DNA of 64,000 bases from SHVO01 sp050250575 (GTDB taxonomy: Bacteria > Pseudomonadota > Alphaproteobacteria > Rhodospirillales > Rhodospirillaceae). The notes beneath the pieces were generated by a model, which saw nothing but the letters and a program-made list of their open reading frames with translations, had not been told where the DNA came from and did not search any database. The stretch spans positions 62,001 to 126,000 of the forward strand of contig JBFWOJ010000004.1 in NCBI GenBank assembly GCA_050250575.1, written 5' to 3'. Shown here in pieces: positions 21,647 to 30,392 of this stretch. Each line of letters starts with the position of its first letter. Position 1 is the first letter of the stretch. The position numbers and the translations under genes are program-made.

Positions 21647-23809
21647 CTAGATCTGACCCACGGTCCTGATCTTCGCCTTCGGATGAATTTCGTTCTGCGA
21701 CATTACCACGGTCATCGGCCTGAAGCGGTCGATAATCGAGCGCACGTAAGGCCGTACGGTCGGCGATGTCAGCAGCACCGGTGTTTCCCCTTGCATCGCA
21801 AAGCGCTCAAAGTTCTGGCGCACCGCCGTGATGAACTCCTGCAGCTTGGAGGGCGCCATGGATAGCTGGCGGTCGTCGCCTTGACCAGTCAGCGACTCGG
21901 CGAACTCCTGCTCCCATTCGGGCGAAAGAGCAACCAAGGGTATGACTCCGTTCTCGTCGACGTTCTTGTCGGACAACTGGCGCGAGAGGCGTGCCCGTAC
22001 GTGCTCGGAAATCATGAGCACGTTGCGGGTGATGGCGCAGGCTTCCGAAATGCCTTCCAGGATCGTCGGAAGATCGCGGACGCTGATGCGTTCGTTGAGA
22101 AGGTTCTGCAGCACGCGCTGGATGCCGGCGACCGAGATCTGCGACGGCACGACTTCGGCGATCAGCTTCTGCTGTTCCTTGTCGAGTTCGTTCAGCAGCT
22201 TCTGCGTTTCGGTGTAGGAGAGCAGCTCCGCCATGTTGTCGCGCACGACTTCGGTGAGGTGCGTGGTGATGACGGTCGGAGGATCGACGACGGTGTAGCC
22301 GCGGAACAGCGCTTCTTCGCGGTTCGCGGGATCGATCCACAGCGCCGGCAGACCAAACGTCGGTTCCTTGGTGCGTTCGCCGGGCAGCGAGATTTCTTCG
22401 CCGCGTGGATCCATCACCAGCAGCATGTTCGGGCGCAGATCTCCTTTGCCCGCTTCGACTTCCTTGATGTAGACGGCGTAGGAATTCGCCGGCAGCTGCA
22501 TGTTGTCCTGGATGCGCACCGCCGGCATTACGAAGCCCATGTCGGTGGCCAGCGCGCGGCGCAGCGACTTGATCTGGTCGGTGAGGCGGCGGTTCTCATT
22601 GTTGATCAGCGACAGGAGTCCGTAGCCGAGCTCGAGGCGGACCATGTCGATCTTCATCGCCTGGCTGATCGGCTCTTCCTGGACCGGCACCTCCTGCTTC
22701 GACCTGATCTCTTCCAGCTGCTTGGCCTTGGTGGCCTGGGCCGCGTTCTGGAAGGTGACGAAGGTCGCGATGCCGCCGGTCACGCCGGCGAGCAGCAGGA
22801 AGGGAAGCGCAGGGACTCCGGGCAGCACCGCCATGCAGATGGCGAGGAAGCTGCTCATGCCGAGCGCTTTGGGGTATTTGGTGAACTGGGTGGCAAGCGC
22901 GGCGTCCATCGTGTCCTTGATGCCGCCCTTCGAGACCATAAGACCCGCTGCGGTCGAGACGACGAGAGCCGGGATTTGCGTCACGAGGCCGTCGCCGACG
23001 GTCAGGCGCGTATATGTGTCGGCAGCTTCGCCGAACGGCAGTCCGCGCTGCGCCATGCCGATGATCATGCCGCCGATGACGTTGATGGCCGCGATGATGA
23101 GGCCGGCGACCGCGTCGCCGCGCACGAACTTCGAGGCCCCGTCCATGGCGCCGAAGAAGTCGCTTTCCTTCTGCAGGTCCTCGCGGCGGGATTTGGCTTC
23201 CTGCTCGTCGATAAGTCCGGCGGACAGGTCGGCGTCGATCGCCATCTGCTTGCCGGGCATCGCGTCCAAGGTGAAGCGCGCGGTCACTTCAGCGATACGC
23301 GTCGAACCTTTGGTGATCACCATGAAGTTCACCAGGGTGAGGATCGCGAACACGATCACGCCGATGATGAAGTTGTCGCCCATGATGAAGCCGCCGAAGG
23401 CCTGGATCACCTGGCCGGCAGCATGAGTGCCTTCGTGCCCGTGGCTGAGGATGAGGCGGGTCGAGGCGAGGTTCAGCGCGAGGCGCAGAAGGGTCGCGAT
23501 CAGCAGCACTACGGGGAACGAGTTGAACTCCATCGCCCGGTTGATGAACACGACGGTCATCAGGATCAGGACCGAGAGCGTGATCGAGAGGGCGAGCGAG
23601 ATGTCCAAGAGCCACGGCGGCAGCGGCATGATCAGGACGACCATGATCAAGACGAGGCCGAGCGCGAAGCCGAGATCGCCGCGGCGTAAGGACGCTACGA
23701 TCCGGTCGCTCATCTGTCCGAAATTGAAGCTTGGAACGGCGGTCGCTTGCGAAGCCAATGACGCCGGCGCGGGCACGTTCGCCCCGGTTGGTTGCGCTTG
23801 TTCCGCCAT
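21647..23809 (-). CDS. flhA: flagellar export gate protein FlhA
   Basis: The large export-gate subunit in the flagellar MS ring. 720 residues: an N-terminal set of about eight membrane helices (LGFALGLVLIMVVLIMPLPP, then further ones), the conserved FHIPEP-type cytoplasmic loop TRIAEVTARFTLDAMPGKQMAIDADLSAG, and a long soluble C-terminal domain with GYTVVDPPTVITTHLTEVV and ISEHVRARLSRQL. I choose ATG 23809 because it follows GAGGGTGAG; an ATG at 23896 adds a basic tail not typical of FlhA. It heads the five-gene reverse-strand run. Confidence 0.96.
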   Translation of the reverse strand: MAEQAQPTGANVPAPASLASQATAVPSFNFGQMSDRIVASLRRGDLGFALGLVLIMVVLIMPLPPWLLDISLALSITLSVLILMTVVFINRAMEFNSFPVVLLIATLLRLALNLASTRLILSHGHEGTHAAGQVIQAFGGFIMGDNFIIGVIVFAILTLVNFMVITKGSTRIAEVTARFTLDAMPGKQMAIDADLSAGLIDEQEAKSRREDLQKESDFFGAMDGASKFVRGDAVAGLIIAAINVIGGMIIGMAQRGLPFGEAADTYTRLTVGDGLVTQIPALVVSTAAGLMVSKGGIKDTMDAALATQFTKYPKALGMSSFLAICMAVLPGVPALPFLLLAGVTGGIATFVTFQNAAQATKAKQLEEIRSKQEVPVQEEPISQAMKIDMVRLELGYGLLSLINNENRRLTDQIKSLRRALATDMGFVMPAVRIQDNMQLPANSYAVYIKEVEAGKGDLRPNMLLVMDPRGEEISLPGERTKEPTFGLPALWIDPANREEALFRGYTVVDPPTVITTHLTEVVRDNMAELLSYTETQKLLNELDKEQQKLIAEVVPSQISVAGIQRVLQNLLNERISVRDLPTILEGISEACAITRNVLMISEHVRARLSRQLSDKNVDENGVIPLVALSPEWEQEFAESLTGQGDDRQLSMAPSKLQEFITAVRQNFERFAMQGETPVLLTSPTVRPYVRSIIDRFRPMTVVMSQNEIHPKAKIRTVGQI

Positions 23810-23951
23810 ACTCACCCTCTTGACCCCGTGGCCGCGCGTTGACGTTCTGTTGCGGCGGCTAAATCTTTGAGGGGTAAGGCCTCCCGCGCTCCACAAGTCC
23901 CCGCGCGGGAGGCCGCTAGCCCCCTAGCCCCTCCACAGTCGCTTTTCGTGG

Positions 23952-23967
23952 TTAACGCGCGGTTTAA
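23952..23967. promoter_or_regulatory. possible CtrA-like box upstream of flhA
   Basis: TTAA (23952-23955) and TTAA (23964-23967) separated by eight bases, one more than the CtrA consensus, about 145 bp before the flhA start. Early flagellar genes are CtrA-controlled in Caulobacter. Weak on its own. Confidence 0.3.
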
Positions 23968-23992
23968 ATCGGCAAATTTTGCCTAGCCTCTG

Positions 23993-24031
23993 TGGGGTCA
24001 GAGTCCATTTCTCTCGTTTACTCTGGCCCCA
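23993..24031. repeat. REP-like hairpin before the RAYT gene
   Basis: Arms TGGGGTCAGAGT (23993-24004) and ACTCTGGCCCCA (24020-24031), one wobble mismatch, loop of 15. Hairpins of exactly this 'ggggtcagagt' type accompany REP-associated tyrosine transposases (RAYTs) in many proteobacteria. Only one copy, 40 bp upstream of the transposase, is seen; none behind the gene. Confidence 0.7.
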
Positions 24032-24071
24032 GTTCATGAGACATATATCATACGTGATTTCAGGGGGTTAA

Positions 24072-24803
24072 ATGGCGCGCCTCGGACGTTATTTCGTAAC
24101 CGGCCAGCCCCTTCACGTCATCCAGCGCGGCAATAATAAGAGCCGCATCTTTCATACCCGCGACGACGCGACCTTTTTCCTGGGCTGGCTCGGGGATGCC
24201 GCCGAGCGCTATGGGCTCAAAGTCCACGCCTATGTGCTGATGCCCAACCACATCCATCTGCTGGCCTCTCCCGATGGACCGCAGAGTCTTCCCCGCACCA
24301 TGCAATCGGTCGGCCGCCGCTATGTGCGTTACCTCAACCGGCGCATGGAGCGTTCGGGCACCTTATGGGAGGGGCGCTACCGGGCCACGCTTGTGGACAC
24401 GCAGGCCTACTTCATGCGTGTCGCGCGCTACATCGAGCTCAACCCCGTTCGCGCCGCCATCGCCCCGGATCCCGGCGCCTACCGGTGGTCAAGTCACCGG
24501 GCGAACGCGCTTGGTCAAGCCGACCCGCTCATCACACCTCATCGGCTTTATCTTTCGCTCGGCGATGGTCCCGCCGAACAGGCGCGGGCGTATCGCGCTC
24601 TGTTTTCGCAAGGGCTGAGCGAAGACGCGCTCAAGAATATCCGGGAAGCGACCAACCGCGGCTGGGCCTTGGGCGACGCGGCGTTCCAAGAACGGATGTC
24701 GGCGGCCGGCGGCCGGCGCGCCAAGCCGCTCGCGAAGGGACGCACCCGCATCAAACCGCCCTCCGCGCCTCCCGAAAAGTCGCCCGATTTCCTCGCCGGC
24801 TAA
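24072..24803 (+). CDS. REP-associated tyrosine transposase (Y1/IS200-like)
   Basis: A single-strand DNA transposase of the RAYT group; these usually handle short hairpin repeats and stay in the genome as single genes. 243 residues: the HUH motif is HIH at 60-62 in MPNHIHLL and the catalytic tyrosine is probably Tyr120 in ARYIELNPVRAAI. The N-terminal MARLGRYFVTGQPLHVIQRG is typical. The C-terminus is extended and basic (RRAKPLAKGRTRIKPP). All key residues remain, so it may be active. It has inserted or persisted between flhA and the deiminase-like gene without disrupting either. Confidence 0.92.
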   Translation: MARLGRYFVTGQPLHVIQRGNNKSRIFHTRDDATFFLGWLGDAAERYGLKVHAYVLMPNHIHLLASPDGPQSLPRTMQSVGRRYVRYLNRRMERSGTLWEGRYRATLVDTQAYFMRVARYIELNPVRAAIAPDPGAYRWSSHRANALGQADPLITPHRLYLSLGDGPAEQARAYRALFSQGLSEDALKNIREATNRGWALGDAAFQERMSAAGGRRAKPLAKGRTRIKPPSAPPEKSPDFLAG

Positions 24804-24816
24804 CGCGCGTTCGCCG

Positions 24817-25932
24817 TTATTCCTTCGCCATGTCGATGTACTTCTGCAGAAGCGCGTCGACGTCGGGAATGGGATTCGCCCAGGCGGAGCGCGGCAGCGT
24901 CGTCGCGCGGTCGCGCTGCAGAAGCCGGGCCGGCTGCGGCAAGACAAGGCTGGTCAGCGAGAGGCCGTGCTCCGCATATGTGCGGGCCGGGACTGGTTCC
25001 ACCGCGCGATCCGGGAATGCGCGGGTGAAGACATCAAGTGCATTTTCGTCGCTCTCCGCATCGAACACCGGCACGAGGACCGCACCATTGACCGGGAGGA
25101 AGTGGGTGTAGCTCAGGAGCAGCGTTTTTTCGCCTTTCGCGATTTTCGGTACACGAAGGTCCACCAGGGTCAATGCGCGGCCGCGCGCGTCCCTGGAACG
25201 GGCGAGGGTGGCGCGCGCGCTGGTGAGGGCTTCCGCGTGCGGGTGGCCCTCCGGGGCCGTCGACAACGCGACGATCCCAGGCGCAAGAAACGCTGCGAGT
25301 GCGCGCACATCGGTGCAAAGCTCATCGGCCGGCAGGGCGACGTCGAGCCAAATCACCCGTTCGGTTCCGAGCCACTTCTGAAGAATGCCGAACGCCGCGA
25401 GCCGCGAGACGCCCGGATTGCGCTTCGCGTCGAACACACACTCGGCCAGCGCGAGCAGCGTGCCTTCGCCGTCCGCGACAAACGCGCTGCTTTCAAGCGT
25501 CAACGGCGTACGAAAGCGGCGGACTTCATTGAAACCGAGCAGGGCGTGAGCAAATCTCGCATCCTCGCCAGCGTCCCTTCGGCGACCCCATCCGCTAAAT
25601 CCCCAGTCCGCCGCCGCGCTTCCGCCCTTTCCATCGATCAGAAAATTAGGACCGATGTCGCGCAGACGCGGCGAACTGTGTTCGAGAGCGACGATGGTCA
25701 CGGCCCCGCACGACGCGCGCGCCGCCGCTTCTTCGCCCGGCCTCACCACCAGCGAGACCGGCTCGTATCGCGTGATGGTTTGCACCAGCGCCGCGACGGA
25801 CTTTTGCAGCGTTTCTCCCCGCGGCCATGCCATCCACATCTGCGCATGCCGGGCGTCGTCGGGTGGGAAATAGAACCCGTCGTCACCCGGTGTCGCTGTG
25901 GCGCCGAGTGCGCCGGGGATTGAGGTGGTCAT
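24817..25932 (-). CDS. agmatine-deiminase-like protein lacking catalytic residues
   Basis: The fold is that of agmatine deiminase (peptidylarginine-deiminase-like family): 371 residues, WMAWP at 33-37, LRDIGPNF around Arg91-Asp92, DGEGTLLALAEC at 154-165, RNPGVSR, and the C-terminal NGAVLVPVFD. The catalytic sites differ. By alignment from memory with the plant enzyme, the nucleophile Cys of GGNIHC is Ser328 (HGLSLTSL), the catalytic His of TNGHID is Asp208 and the following Asp is Arg210. EGGSIHVDGEG has become ESSAFVADGEG. The family reaction (agmatine to N-carbamoylputrescine) is therefore doubtful: it may be a pseudoenzyme, a binding protein or something newly evolved. No nitrilase-type partner (aguB) is adjacent. 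Confidence 0.8.
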   Translation of the reverse strand: MTTSIPGALGATATPGDDGFYFPPDDARHAQMWMAWPRGETLQKSVAALVQTITRYEPVSLVVRPGEEAAARASCGAVTIVALEHSSPRLRDIGPNFLIDGKGGSAAADWGFSGWGRRRDAGEDARFAHALLGFNEVRRFRTPLTLESSAFVADGEGTLLALAECVFDAKRNPGVSRLAAFGILQKWLGTERVIWLDVALPADELCTDVRALAAFLAPGIVALSTAPEGHPHAEALTSARATLARSRDARGRALTLVDLRVPKIAKGEKTLLLSYTHFLPVNGAVLVPVFDAESDENALDVFTRAFPDRAVEPVPARTYAEHGLSLTSLVLPQPARLLQRDRATTLPRSAWANPIPDVDALLQKYIDMAKE

Positions 25933-26075
25933 TCTGCCGACATTAGCGGCTCACACCCCCGCGAGCTACTCCGGTCGTCGGCGGAATCTCAATTTGGAAG
26001 CAAGGCGCGGGATGCGCGGCAGGGGCAACGCTGCCAATTTTCCGCGGAACATCGGAACATGCTAAAGGAGTCCCC

Positions 26076-27158
26076 ATGAGCGCGCTTCGCAAACCGGTCG
26101 TACCGACCACCGAGCAGGACCCCCGCTGGGCCGCAGTCGTCGCGAGGGATGCAAGCGCCGACGGTCGCTTTTACTACGGCGTGAAAACGACCGGCGTATA
26201 TTGCCGGCCGTCGTGCGCCGCCCGTCTCCCCAAGCCCGGCAATGTGACTTTCTATTCCACCCCGGCCGCAGCCGAAGTCGCCGGGTATCGCGCGTGTAAA
26301 CGCTGCCAACCCACTGGGCCAGGAGTGCAGGCGCGCCGCGCCGCGACCATCGCCTGGGCCTGCCGCGTGATCGAATGCGCGGAGGAAAAGCCCGCCACGA
26401 CGGCCCTTGCCAAGATTGTGGGCGTAAGCCCTTACCATTTTCACCGCATGTTCAAATCGGTCACAGGCCTGACGCCGAAGGCTTATGCGGACGCGCACCG
26501 CGCACAACGCGTGCGCGCGCAGCTTCAGTCAAGCCGAAGTGTGACGGCCGCCGCGTTTGATGCAGGCTTCAATGCGACCAGCCGGTTCTATGCAAAGGCG
26601 GATGAGATTCTTGGCATGTCGCCAGCCGACTACCGTCGCGGCGGGGGTGGGAACGTCATCCGCTTTGCCGTAGGTCATTGTTCGCTCGGCGCCATTCTTG
26701 TCGCCTCGAGCGACAAGGGGCTCTGCGCCATCTCGTTGGACGATGACCCGGGCCGCCTCGTGCGTGGCCTCGAGCAGCGTTTCCCGAACGCTCGGCTGAC
26801 TCGCGGCGATGCTGCCTTCGAACAGACCGTCGCGAAAGTCATCGCCTTCGTCGAGGCGCCGGCCATCGGCCTCGATCTGCCGCTCGATGTGCGCGGCACC
26901 GCTTTCCAAGAGCGCGTGTGGCGAGCGCTGCGGAAGATTCCGGCAGGACGAAGCGTCACCTACACGGAGCTCGCCAAGAAAGTGGGGGCGCCGGCGGCCG
27001 TGCGCGCGGTCGCGAGCGCCTGCGCCGCAAACGAGATCGCGGTCGCCATCCCGTGTCACCGGGTCGTGCGCAAAGGAGGCGCTCTGTCTGGGTATCGATG
27101 GGGCGTGGCCCGCAAGCGAGCGCTGCTCGAGCGTGAAGCGACGAAGAGAAAATCCTGA
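26076..27158 (+). CDS. ada: Ada: methylation-sensing regulator and O6-alkylguanine-DNA methyltransferase
   Basis: Repairs alkylated DNA and activates the adaptive response. 360 residues in the full three-part order. The N-terminal Zn/phosphotriester domain has cysteines C43, C47, C74 and C77 (VYCRPSC...CKRC), and Cys43 is the likely methyl acceptor. The AraC-type helix-turn-helix is GVSPYHFHRMFKSVTGLTPKAYADAHRA. The C-terminal methyltransferase has the active-site VAIPCHRV with Cys327. The ATG follows AAGGAG. No alkB or alkA gene is next to it. Confidence 0.96.
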   Translation: MSALRKPVVPTTEQDPRWAAVVARDASADGRFYYGVKTTGVYCRPSCAARLPKPGNVTFYSTPAAAEVAGYRACKRCQPTGPGVQARRAATIAWACRVIECAEEKPATTALAKIVGVSPYHFHRMFKSVTGLTPKAYADAHRAQRVRAQLQSSRSVTAAAFDAGFNATSRFYAKADEILGMSPADYRRGGGGNVIRFAVGHCSLGAILVASSDKGLCAISLDDDPGRLVRGLEQRFPNARLTRGDAAFEQTVAKVIAFVEAPAIGLDLPLDVRGTAFQERVWRALRKIPAGRSVTYTELAKKVGAPAAVRAVASACAANEIAVAIPCHRVVRKGGALSGYRWGVARKRALLEREATKRKS

Positions 27159-27322
27159 CGCTGACGCGAGTCTTTGCTGCTCTGCCCTCTTAACGCTTCA
27201 GTCGTATCGCGTGTGCCAATCTTGAAGCCACACGTCCTCAATCTTGCCCGGAAACCGGCACGATCCCCGCGTTGTGACTTCCGTGAACGAACGGCTGGGA
27301 GCGAAGAGAGAGGAGATATGTC

Positions 27323-27496
27323 ATGAAGAAGACCTTTGGTGGACTTGCTCTTGCCCTTACAACCGCCATTCTGGTTTCGGCGTGCACGCATCGCGAAACC
27401 CGCATCGTGCAGCCGGCGGTCGTGGCCCCGGCGCCGGCCGGAACGACCGTCATCGTGCCGGAACGCAACCCCGACATCATCGTAGACGTCGATTAA
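27323..27496 (+). CDS. small lipoprotein
   Basis: A 57-codon gene: basic start MKKTFGG, a hydrophobic stretch, then the lipobox LVSAC with the lipidated Cys21, so the mature protein is only 37 residues (THRETRIVQPAVVAPAPAG...). Good ribosome site GAGAGGAG. Ends in a strong palindromic terminator. Such short entericidin- or YgdI-like lipoproteins are often stress-induced, but I cannot name the family. Start and stop are read directly. Confidence 0.75.
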   Translation: MKKTFGGLALALTTAILVSACTHRETRIVQPAVVAPAPAGTTVIVPERNPDIIVDVD

Positions 27497-27516
27497 TCCA
27501 GCAATCGACTAAGCGG

Positions 27517-27544
27517 AAGCGCCGCCCGATATCGGGCGGCGCTT
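27517..27544. terminator. perfect 28-bp palindrome after the lipoprotein gene
   Basis: AAGCGCCGCCCGAT followed by its exact complement ATCGGGCGGCGCTT, 20 bp after the lipoprotein stop. The T-run is short (GCTTGTCGTTTCG). A stable hairpin terminator is likely. Confidence 0.75.
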
Positions 27545-27588
27545 GTCGTTTCGTGGTGTTTTCAACGGACGTCCCATCGGAGAAGCAT

Positions 27589-28119
27589 ATGAACCGCGCC
27601 CTTACCTTTGCCGTCGCGGCGTTGCTCGCAGGCCCGGCGGTAGCACAGGCGACCAAGCCCGCCGCGCCGCATACCGTCGATCTCAAAAAATATGTCGAGG
27701 ACGCCGCAAGGGCCGATCTTTTCGAAGTAAAAGCCAGCCAGCTCGCGCTTCAACGGTCGCAAGACCCGGCCATCCGCCAATTCGCGCAGCACATGGTGTC
27801 CGAACACACCGATTCGACCAATAAACTGAAGGTCGAGCTCGATAAGGCAAAGCTTGGGATCGAGCCTCCGAAAACGCTCGATTCGGAGAGGCAAGCCATG
27901 CTCGATAATTTGATGAACGTCGGCATGGAGGACTTCAACAAGCTGTACATGAGCATGCAGATCGCCGGACACCGAGAAGCCCTCAATCTGCACACGGAAT
28001 TCGCTCAATCCGGATCAGACAGTTTCCGAAGCTTCGCCCGCAGCATGACGACGCACGTCAAAGATCACCTTGAGCAGGCAAAACGGATCGACGGCGCGCT
28101 GCCGGCCGCAACCAAGTAA
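27589..28119 (+). CDS. DUF4142 exported protein
   Basis: A 176-residue protein with a signal peptide (MNRALTFAVAALLAGPAVAQA) and a helical DUF4142 / ferritin-like domain: YVEDAARADLFEVKASQLALQRSQDPAIRQFAQHMVSEHTDSTNKL and later FVQSGSDSFRSFARSMTTHVKDHL-like text. The family is periplasmic and its function is unclear; a metal site like that of ferritins is suspected but no full EXXH pair is visible. An open frame continues upstream of the ATG (to 27244) but has no signal peptide and spans the terminator and the lipoprotein gene. Confidence 0.82.
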   Translation: MNRALTFAVAALLAGPAVAQATKPAAPHTVDLKKYVEDAARADLFEVKASQLALQRSQDPAIRQFAQHMVSEHTDSTNKLKVELDKAKLGIEPPKTLDSERQAMLDNLMNVGMEDFNKLYMSMQIAGHREALNLHTEFAQSGSDSFRSFARSMTTHVKDHLEQAKRIDGALPAATK

Positions 28120-28135
28120 TCCGCCGCGCACCCCG

Positions 28136-28366
28136 TTAGTGCAGATCTTTGGGGTCGGGTTTACGGCCGCCCGTGTAGCCGGCCGTAAAGCCCGCATCTA
28201 GAAATCGCCGCAGCGGATCGTTGCGGAACTCATAGTCAACCCAAAGCTGCCGGGCGTATTGCTCCCGCGAACGCGGCCATCCGGTCGCGCGCAGCGACGT
28301 GCCTAGTTCGTAGGCCATATCGACGGCTTCTTCGGGCGTCGTAGTGTGTGTGACGTGAAATGGCAT
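28136..28366 (-). CDS. small protein of unknown function
   Basis: A 76-residue protein (MPFHVTHTTTPEEAVDMAYEL...) with a helical part ending in RRFLDAGFTAGYTGGRKPDPKDLH. The even amino-acid composition (Trp, Tyr and Phe present) and the start behind GAGGCG suggest a real gene. The family is unknown to me. It converges on the DUF4142 gene, with 16 bp between the stops. Confidence 0.55.
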   Translation of the reverse strand: MPFHVTHTTTPEEAVDMAYELGTSLRATGWPRSREQYARQLWVDYEFRNDPLRRFLDAGFTAGYTGGRKPDPKDLH

Positions 28367-28521
28367 CGGCTTACGCGCCTCAACTCTTGCCTTCCTTCTC
28401 TTGCCGTGTCCGGCCGTCTCACGGCCAAGCCGGGGAAGGTTTCGAAGACCGAAACGTGAACCCGCTACTTTTTGTTTCCGGTTTCGCCGATTACGCGAAC
28501 GTTATTTGGAAGCAAAACAAA

Positions 28522-28552
28522 TGGGCGCCGACCGCGATGCTGCCGGCGCCCA
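28522..28552 (-). terminator. terminator of the OmpA-family gene
   Basis: On the minus strand, arms TGGGCGCCG and CGGCGCCCA (28522-28530, 28544-28552) are followed by ATTTGTTTTG, a T-rich tail. A second hairpin, GAACGCCG/CGGCGTTC (28565-28590), lies between it and the stop of the OmpA-family gene at 28600. Confidence 0.7.
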
Positions 28553-28599
28553 TAAGTTGCTGGTGAACGCCGGCCTCGCGGTCGGCGTTCAGCGCGAAC

Positions 28600-29670
28600 C
28601 TAATCCATCACGATCTCAACGCGGCGGTTCTGAGGCTCGCGCACCCCGTCGCCGGTGGCCACAAGCGGTTCAGATTCGCCCTTGAACATCACGACGACTT
28701 CGGCGTCGCCAAAGCCGAGCTTCAGCAGTTCGGCCTTCACGGCGCGGGCGCGGCGTTCGGACAGTGCGAGGTTATACGCCGGCGTACCGGACGTATCGGC
28801 GTGGCCGGTCGTGGAGATGCGCGCCTTGCCGGTCTTCTTCGCATAGGCCGCGGCTTCCTGGATGATCTTCGCTGCGTCCGCACGGATGTTCGAGCGGTCG
28901 AAGTCGAAGAACACGAGGAACTTCTGCGGCACCGGCGGAGGCGGCGGCGGAGGCGGCGGCGGCGGGGGTGGCGGCGGCGGCGGAGGCGGCGGAGCCGCGG
29001 CCGGCGGCGGCGGCGGCGGTTCAGGCTTCGCGAACGAGAACCGGACGCCGAAAAGGATATTGTGACTCTTGTTGTCGTAGTCGGTCATCGACTCAAAGCC
29101 GTTCGATGCAAACGACAGATTGGGGACGGCGATGTAGCGATAATCGACGAACCATGCGGCGCGGTCGCCGATCGGACCTTCGACGCCGACGATCCCTTGC
29201 CACTGCAGGTGCGTGTCGGTGTTGTCGTAGATGGGACCGAGGCCTTGCACGCGATTGAGCTCGGTCTCCGCATAGCCGAGGCCGAGACCGACATAGGGCG
29301 TTACCACGCCGCCCATGGGCTGGAAGTCGTAGATCCCGTTGATGCCGAGGTGCCAGGTTTCGGTGTCGCCGCTGGCGGGGAAGGCCTGCAGGCCTTTCAG
29401 GTCCGCATCGCGATAACCGAACTCAAGCTCCATCCGGAAACCGGAATCCATTTTGACGCCGCCGGCGATGACGCCGAGCCAGCCGTTGTCGAAGGAGATC
29501 TTGCTGTCGGGGCTCGAGGTGGGAACGCCGGTCAAATCAACCCGGTCTTTTGTCGGCAGGTTGAGGCCGGCGCCGAGCGAGAAGTAGCCACCGGGGTCGA
29601 CCGCGTGTGCCGAGGTCGCGATCGCGATACAGGCCGCCGATGCCATGATCGCGAAACGTAGTCTTTTCAT
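28600..29670 (-). CDS. OmpA-family outer-membrane protein
   Basis: A 356-residue outer-membrane protein tying the envelope to peptidoglycan. Signal peptide MKRLRFAIMASAACIAIATSAHA. The N-terminal half is an eight-strand barrel region (GYFSLGAGLNLPTKD, FRMELEFGYRDAD, TPYVGLGLGYAETELN, AAWFVDYRYIAV), then a long polyproline linker (about 25 Pro, some Ala, encoded by GGC/GGA repeats at about 28930-29020), then the peptidoglycan-binding OmpA domain: FDFDRSNIRADA, GHADTSGTPAYNLALSERRARAV, ending QNRRVEIVMD. Single gene with its own terminator. Confidence 0.93.
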   Translation of the reverse strand: MKRLRFAIMASAACIAIATSAHAVDPGGYFSLGAGLNLPTKDRVDLTGVPTSSPDSKISFDNGWLGVIAGGVKMDSGFRMELEFGYRDADLKGLQAFPASGDTETWHLGINGIYDFQPMGGVVTPYVGLGLGYAETELNRVQGLGPIYDNTDTHLQWQGIVGVEGPIGDRAAWFVDYRYIAVPNLSFASNGFESMTDYDNKSHNILFGVRFSFAKPEPPPPPPAAAPPPPPPPPPPPPPPPPPPPPVPQKFLVFFDFDRSNIRADAAKIIQEAAAYAKKTGKARISTTGHADTSGTPAYNLALSERRARAVKAELLKLGFGDAEVVVMFKGESEPLVATGDGVREPQNRRVEIVMD

Positions 29671-29961
29671 GATTTTTCTCCGATAAAGCGTATGCGAAGG
29701 GGGCTCGCAGACGCCTGCAACCTAGGCGACAGGATGCGCCCGTCGCAAGGTCACAAAAGCGTCTTTTGATTTATATTTCAGAGTGTTGCGCCAATACAAT
29801 AATTACGTGTATTGGGCAAAAATCCCTCAGACGGACGAACGCGTAAAAGAGAGGAAGGTTCCCGCCACACTTTCAAGAAATTTACCGCGCAACCGGCCAG
29901 CCCGCGACGGAGATAGGCCGGCGACCCCGGCGGCGGTGTCGGCCTGCGACTCGTGAGGACG
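29671..29961. other. upstream region of the OmpA gene, no gene seen
   Basis: About 290 bp holding the OmpA-family 5' region. It becomes unusually AT-rich around 29755-29825 and holds an inverted repeat CCAATAC (29791-29797) / GTATTGG (29809-29815), a possible operator or promoter region. Frames here are short and unconvincing. Confidence 0.5.
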
Positions 29962-30174
29962 TTAGTTGACGAGCTGCGGCGGAATTGGACGGTGTCCGGG
30001 GGTTTCATGATGGAACACCTGGCCGAGGTCCCGCGCATTGACGCGCTGACCGCACACGCCGCAGCGGTATGACAGCTCGCGCTGGTGGGCGAACGGCGCG
30101 TCGAACTGTTTGGCCACTCTGCCTGAGAACGGATTGTCGAGTTTAAGAGCGTGAAACTGGGGTTCGCGGATCAT
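29962..30174 (-). CDS. small zinc-ribbon-like protein
   Basis: A 70-residue protein with one CGVCG motif and a HHETPGH stretch (YRCGVCGQRVNARDLGQVFHHETPGHRPIPP). Two Cys plus two or three His could bind one zinc, a pattern I recall in small alphaproteobacterial proteins of unknown function. No signal peptide. The start at 30174 has only a weak ribosome site. Confidence 0.55.
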   Translation of the reverse strand: MIREPQFHALKLDNPFSGRVAKQFDAPFAHQRELSYRCGVCGQRVNARDLGQVFHHETPGHRPIPPQLVN

Positions 30175-30392
30175 GACTAAAACGCTTATCGAGTAAGAAC
30201 TGATTCATAAACGCACGCGCGCGAATTTGGTTCGGTCGGCAACCTGGGCAACATTGGGGCACGCGTGCGCAGAAATTGCCCGAATCCACGTCAATAGTGT
30301 CGGTGGCGGAAACGGCGCGCGGCAACTTTCACGACGTTTCCGCGTTGAGTCATGACTAGGAACTTCGTGTCTGTGCCCTGCGAGAATTATTC

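Noticed and set aside
21881..23689. 602-codon plus-strand frame opposite flhA
   Set aside because: Shadow of flhA; composition is of the reverse-complement type with repeated Arg/Asp/His and no ribosome site.
27244..27588. Longer N-terminus for the DUF4142 protein
   Set aside because: The upstream in-frame stretch covers the lipoprotein gene and its terminator in another frame, whereas the ATG at 27589 begins a clear signal peptide.
28930..29020. Dense GGC/GGA repeat resembling a microsatellite
   Set aside because: Read on the minus strand it encodes the polyproline linker of the OmpA-family protein in frame; length variation is possible but the repeat is explained by the gene.
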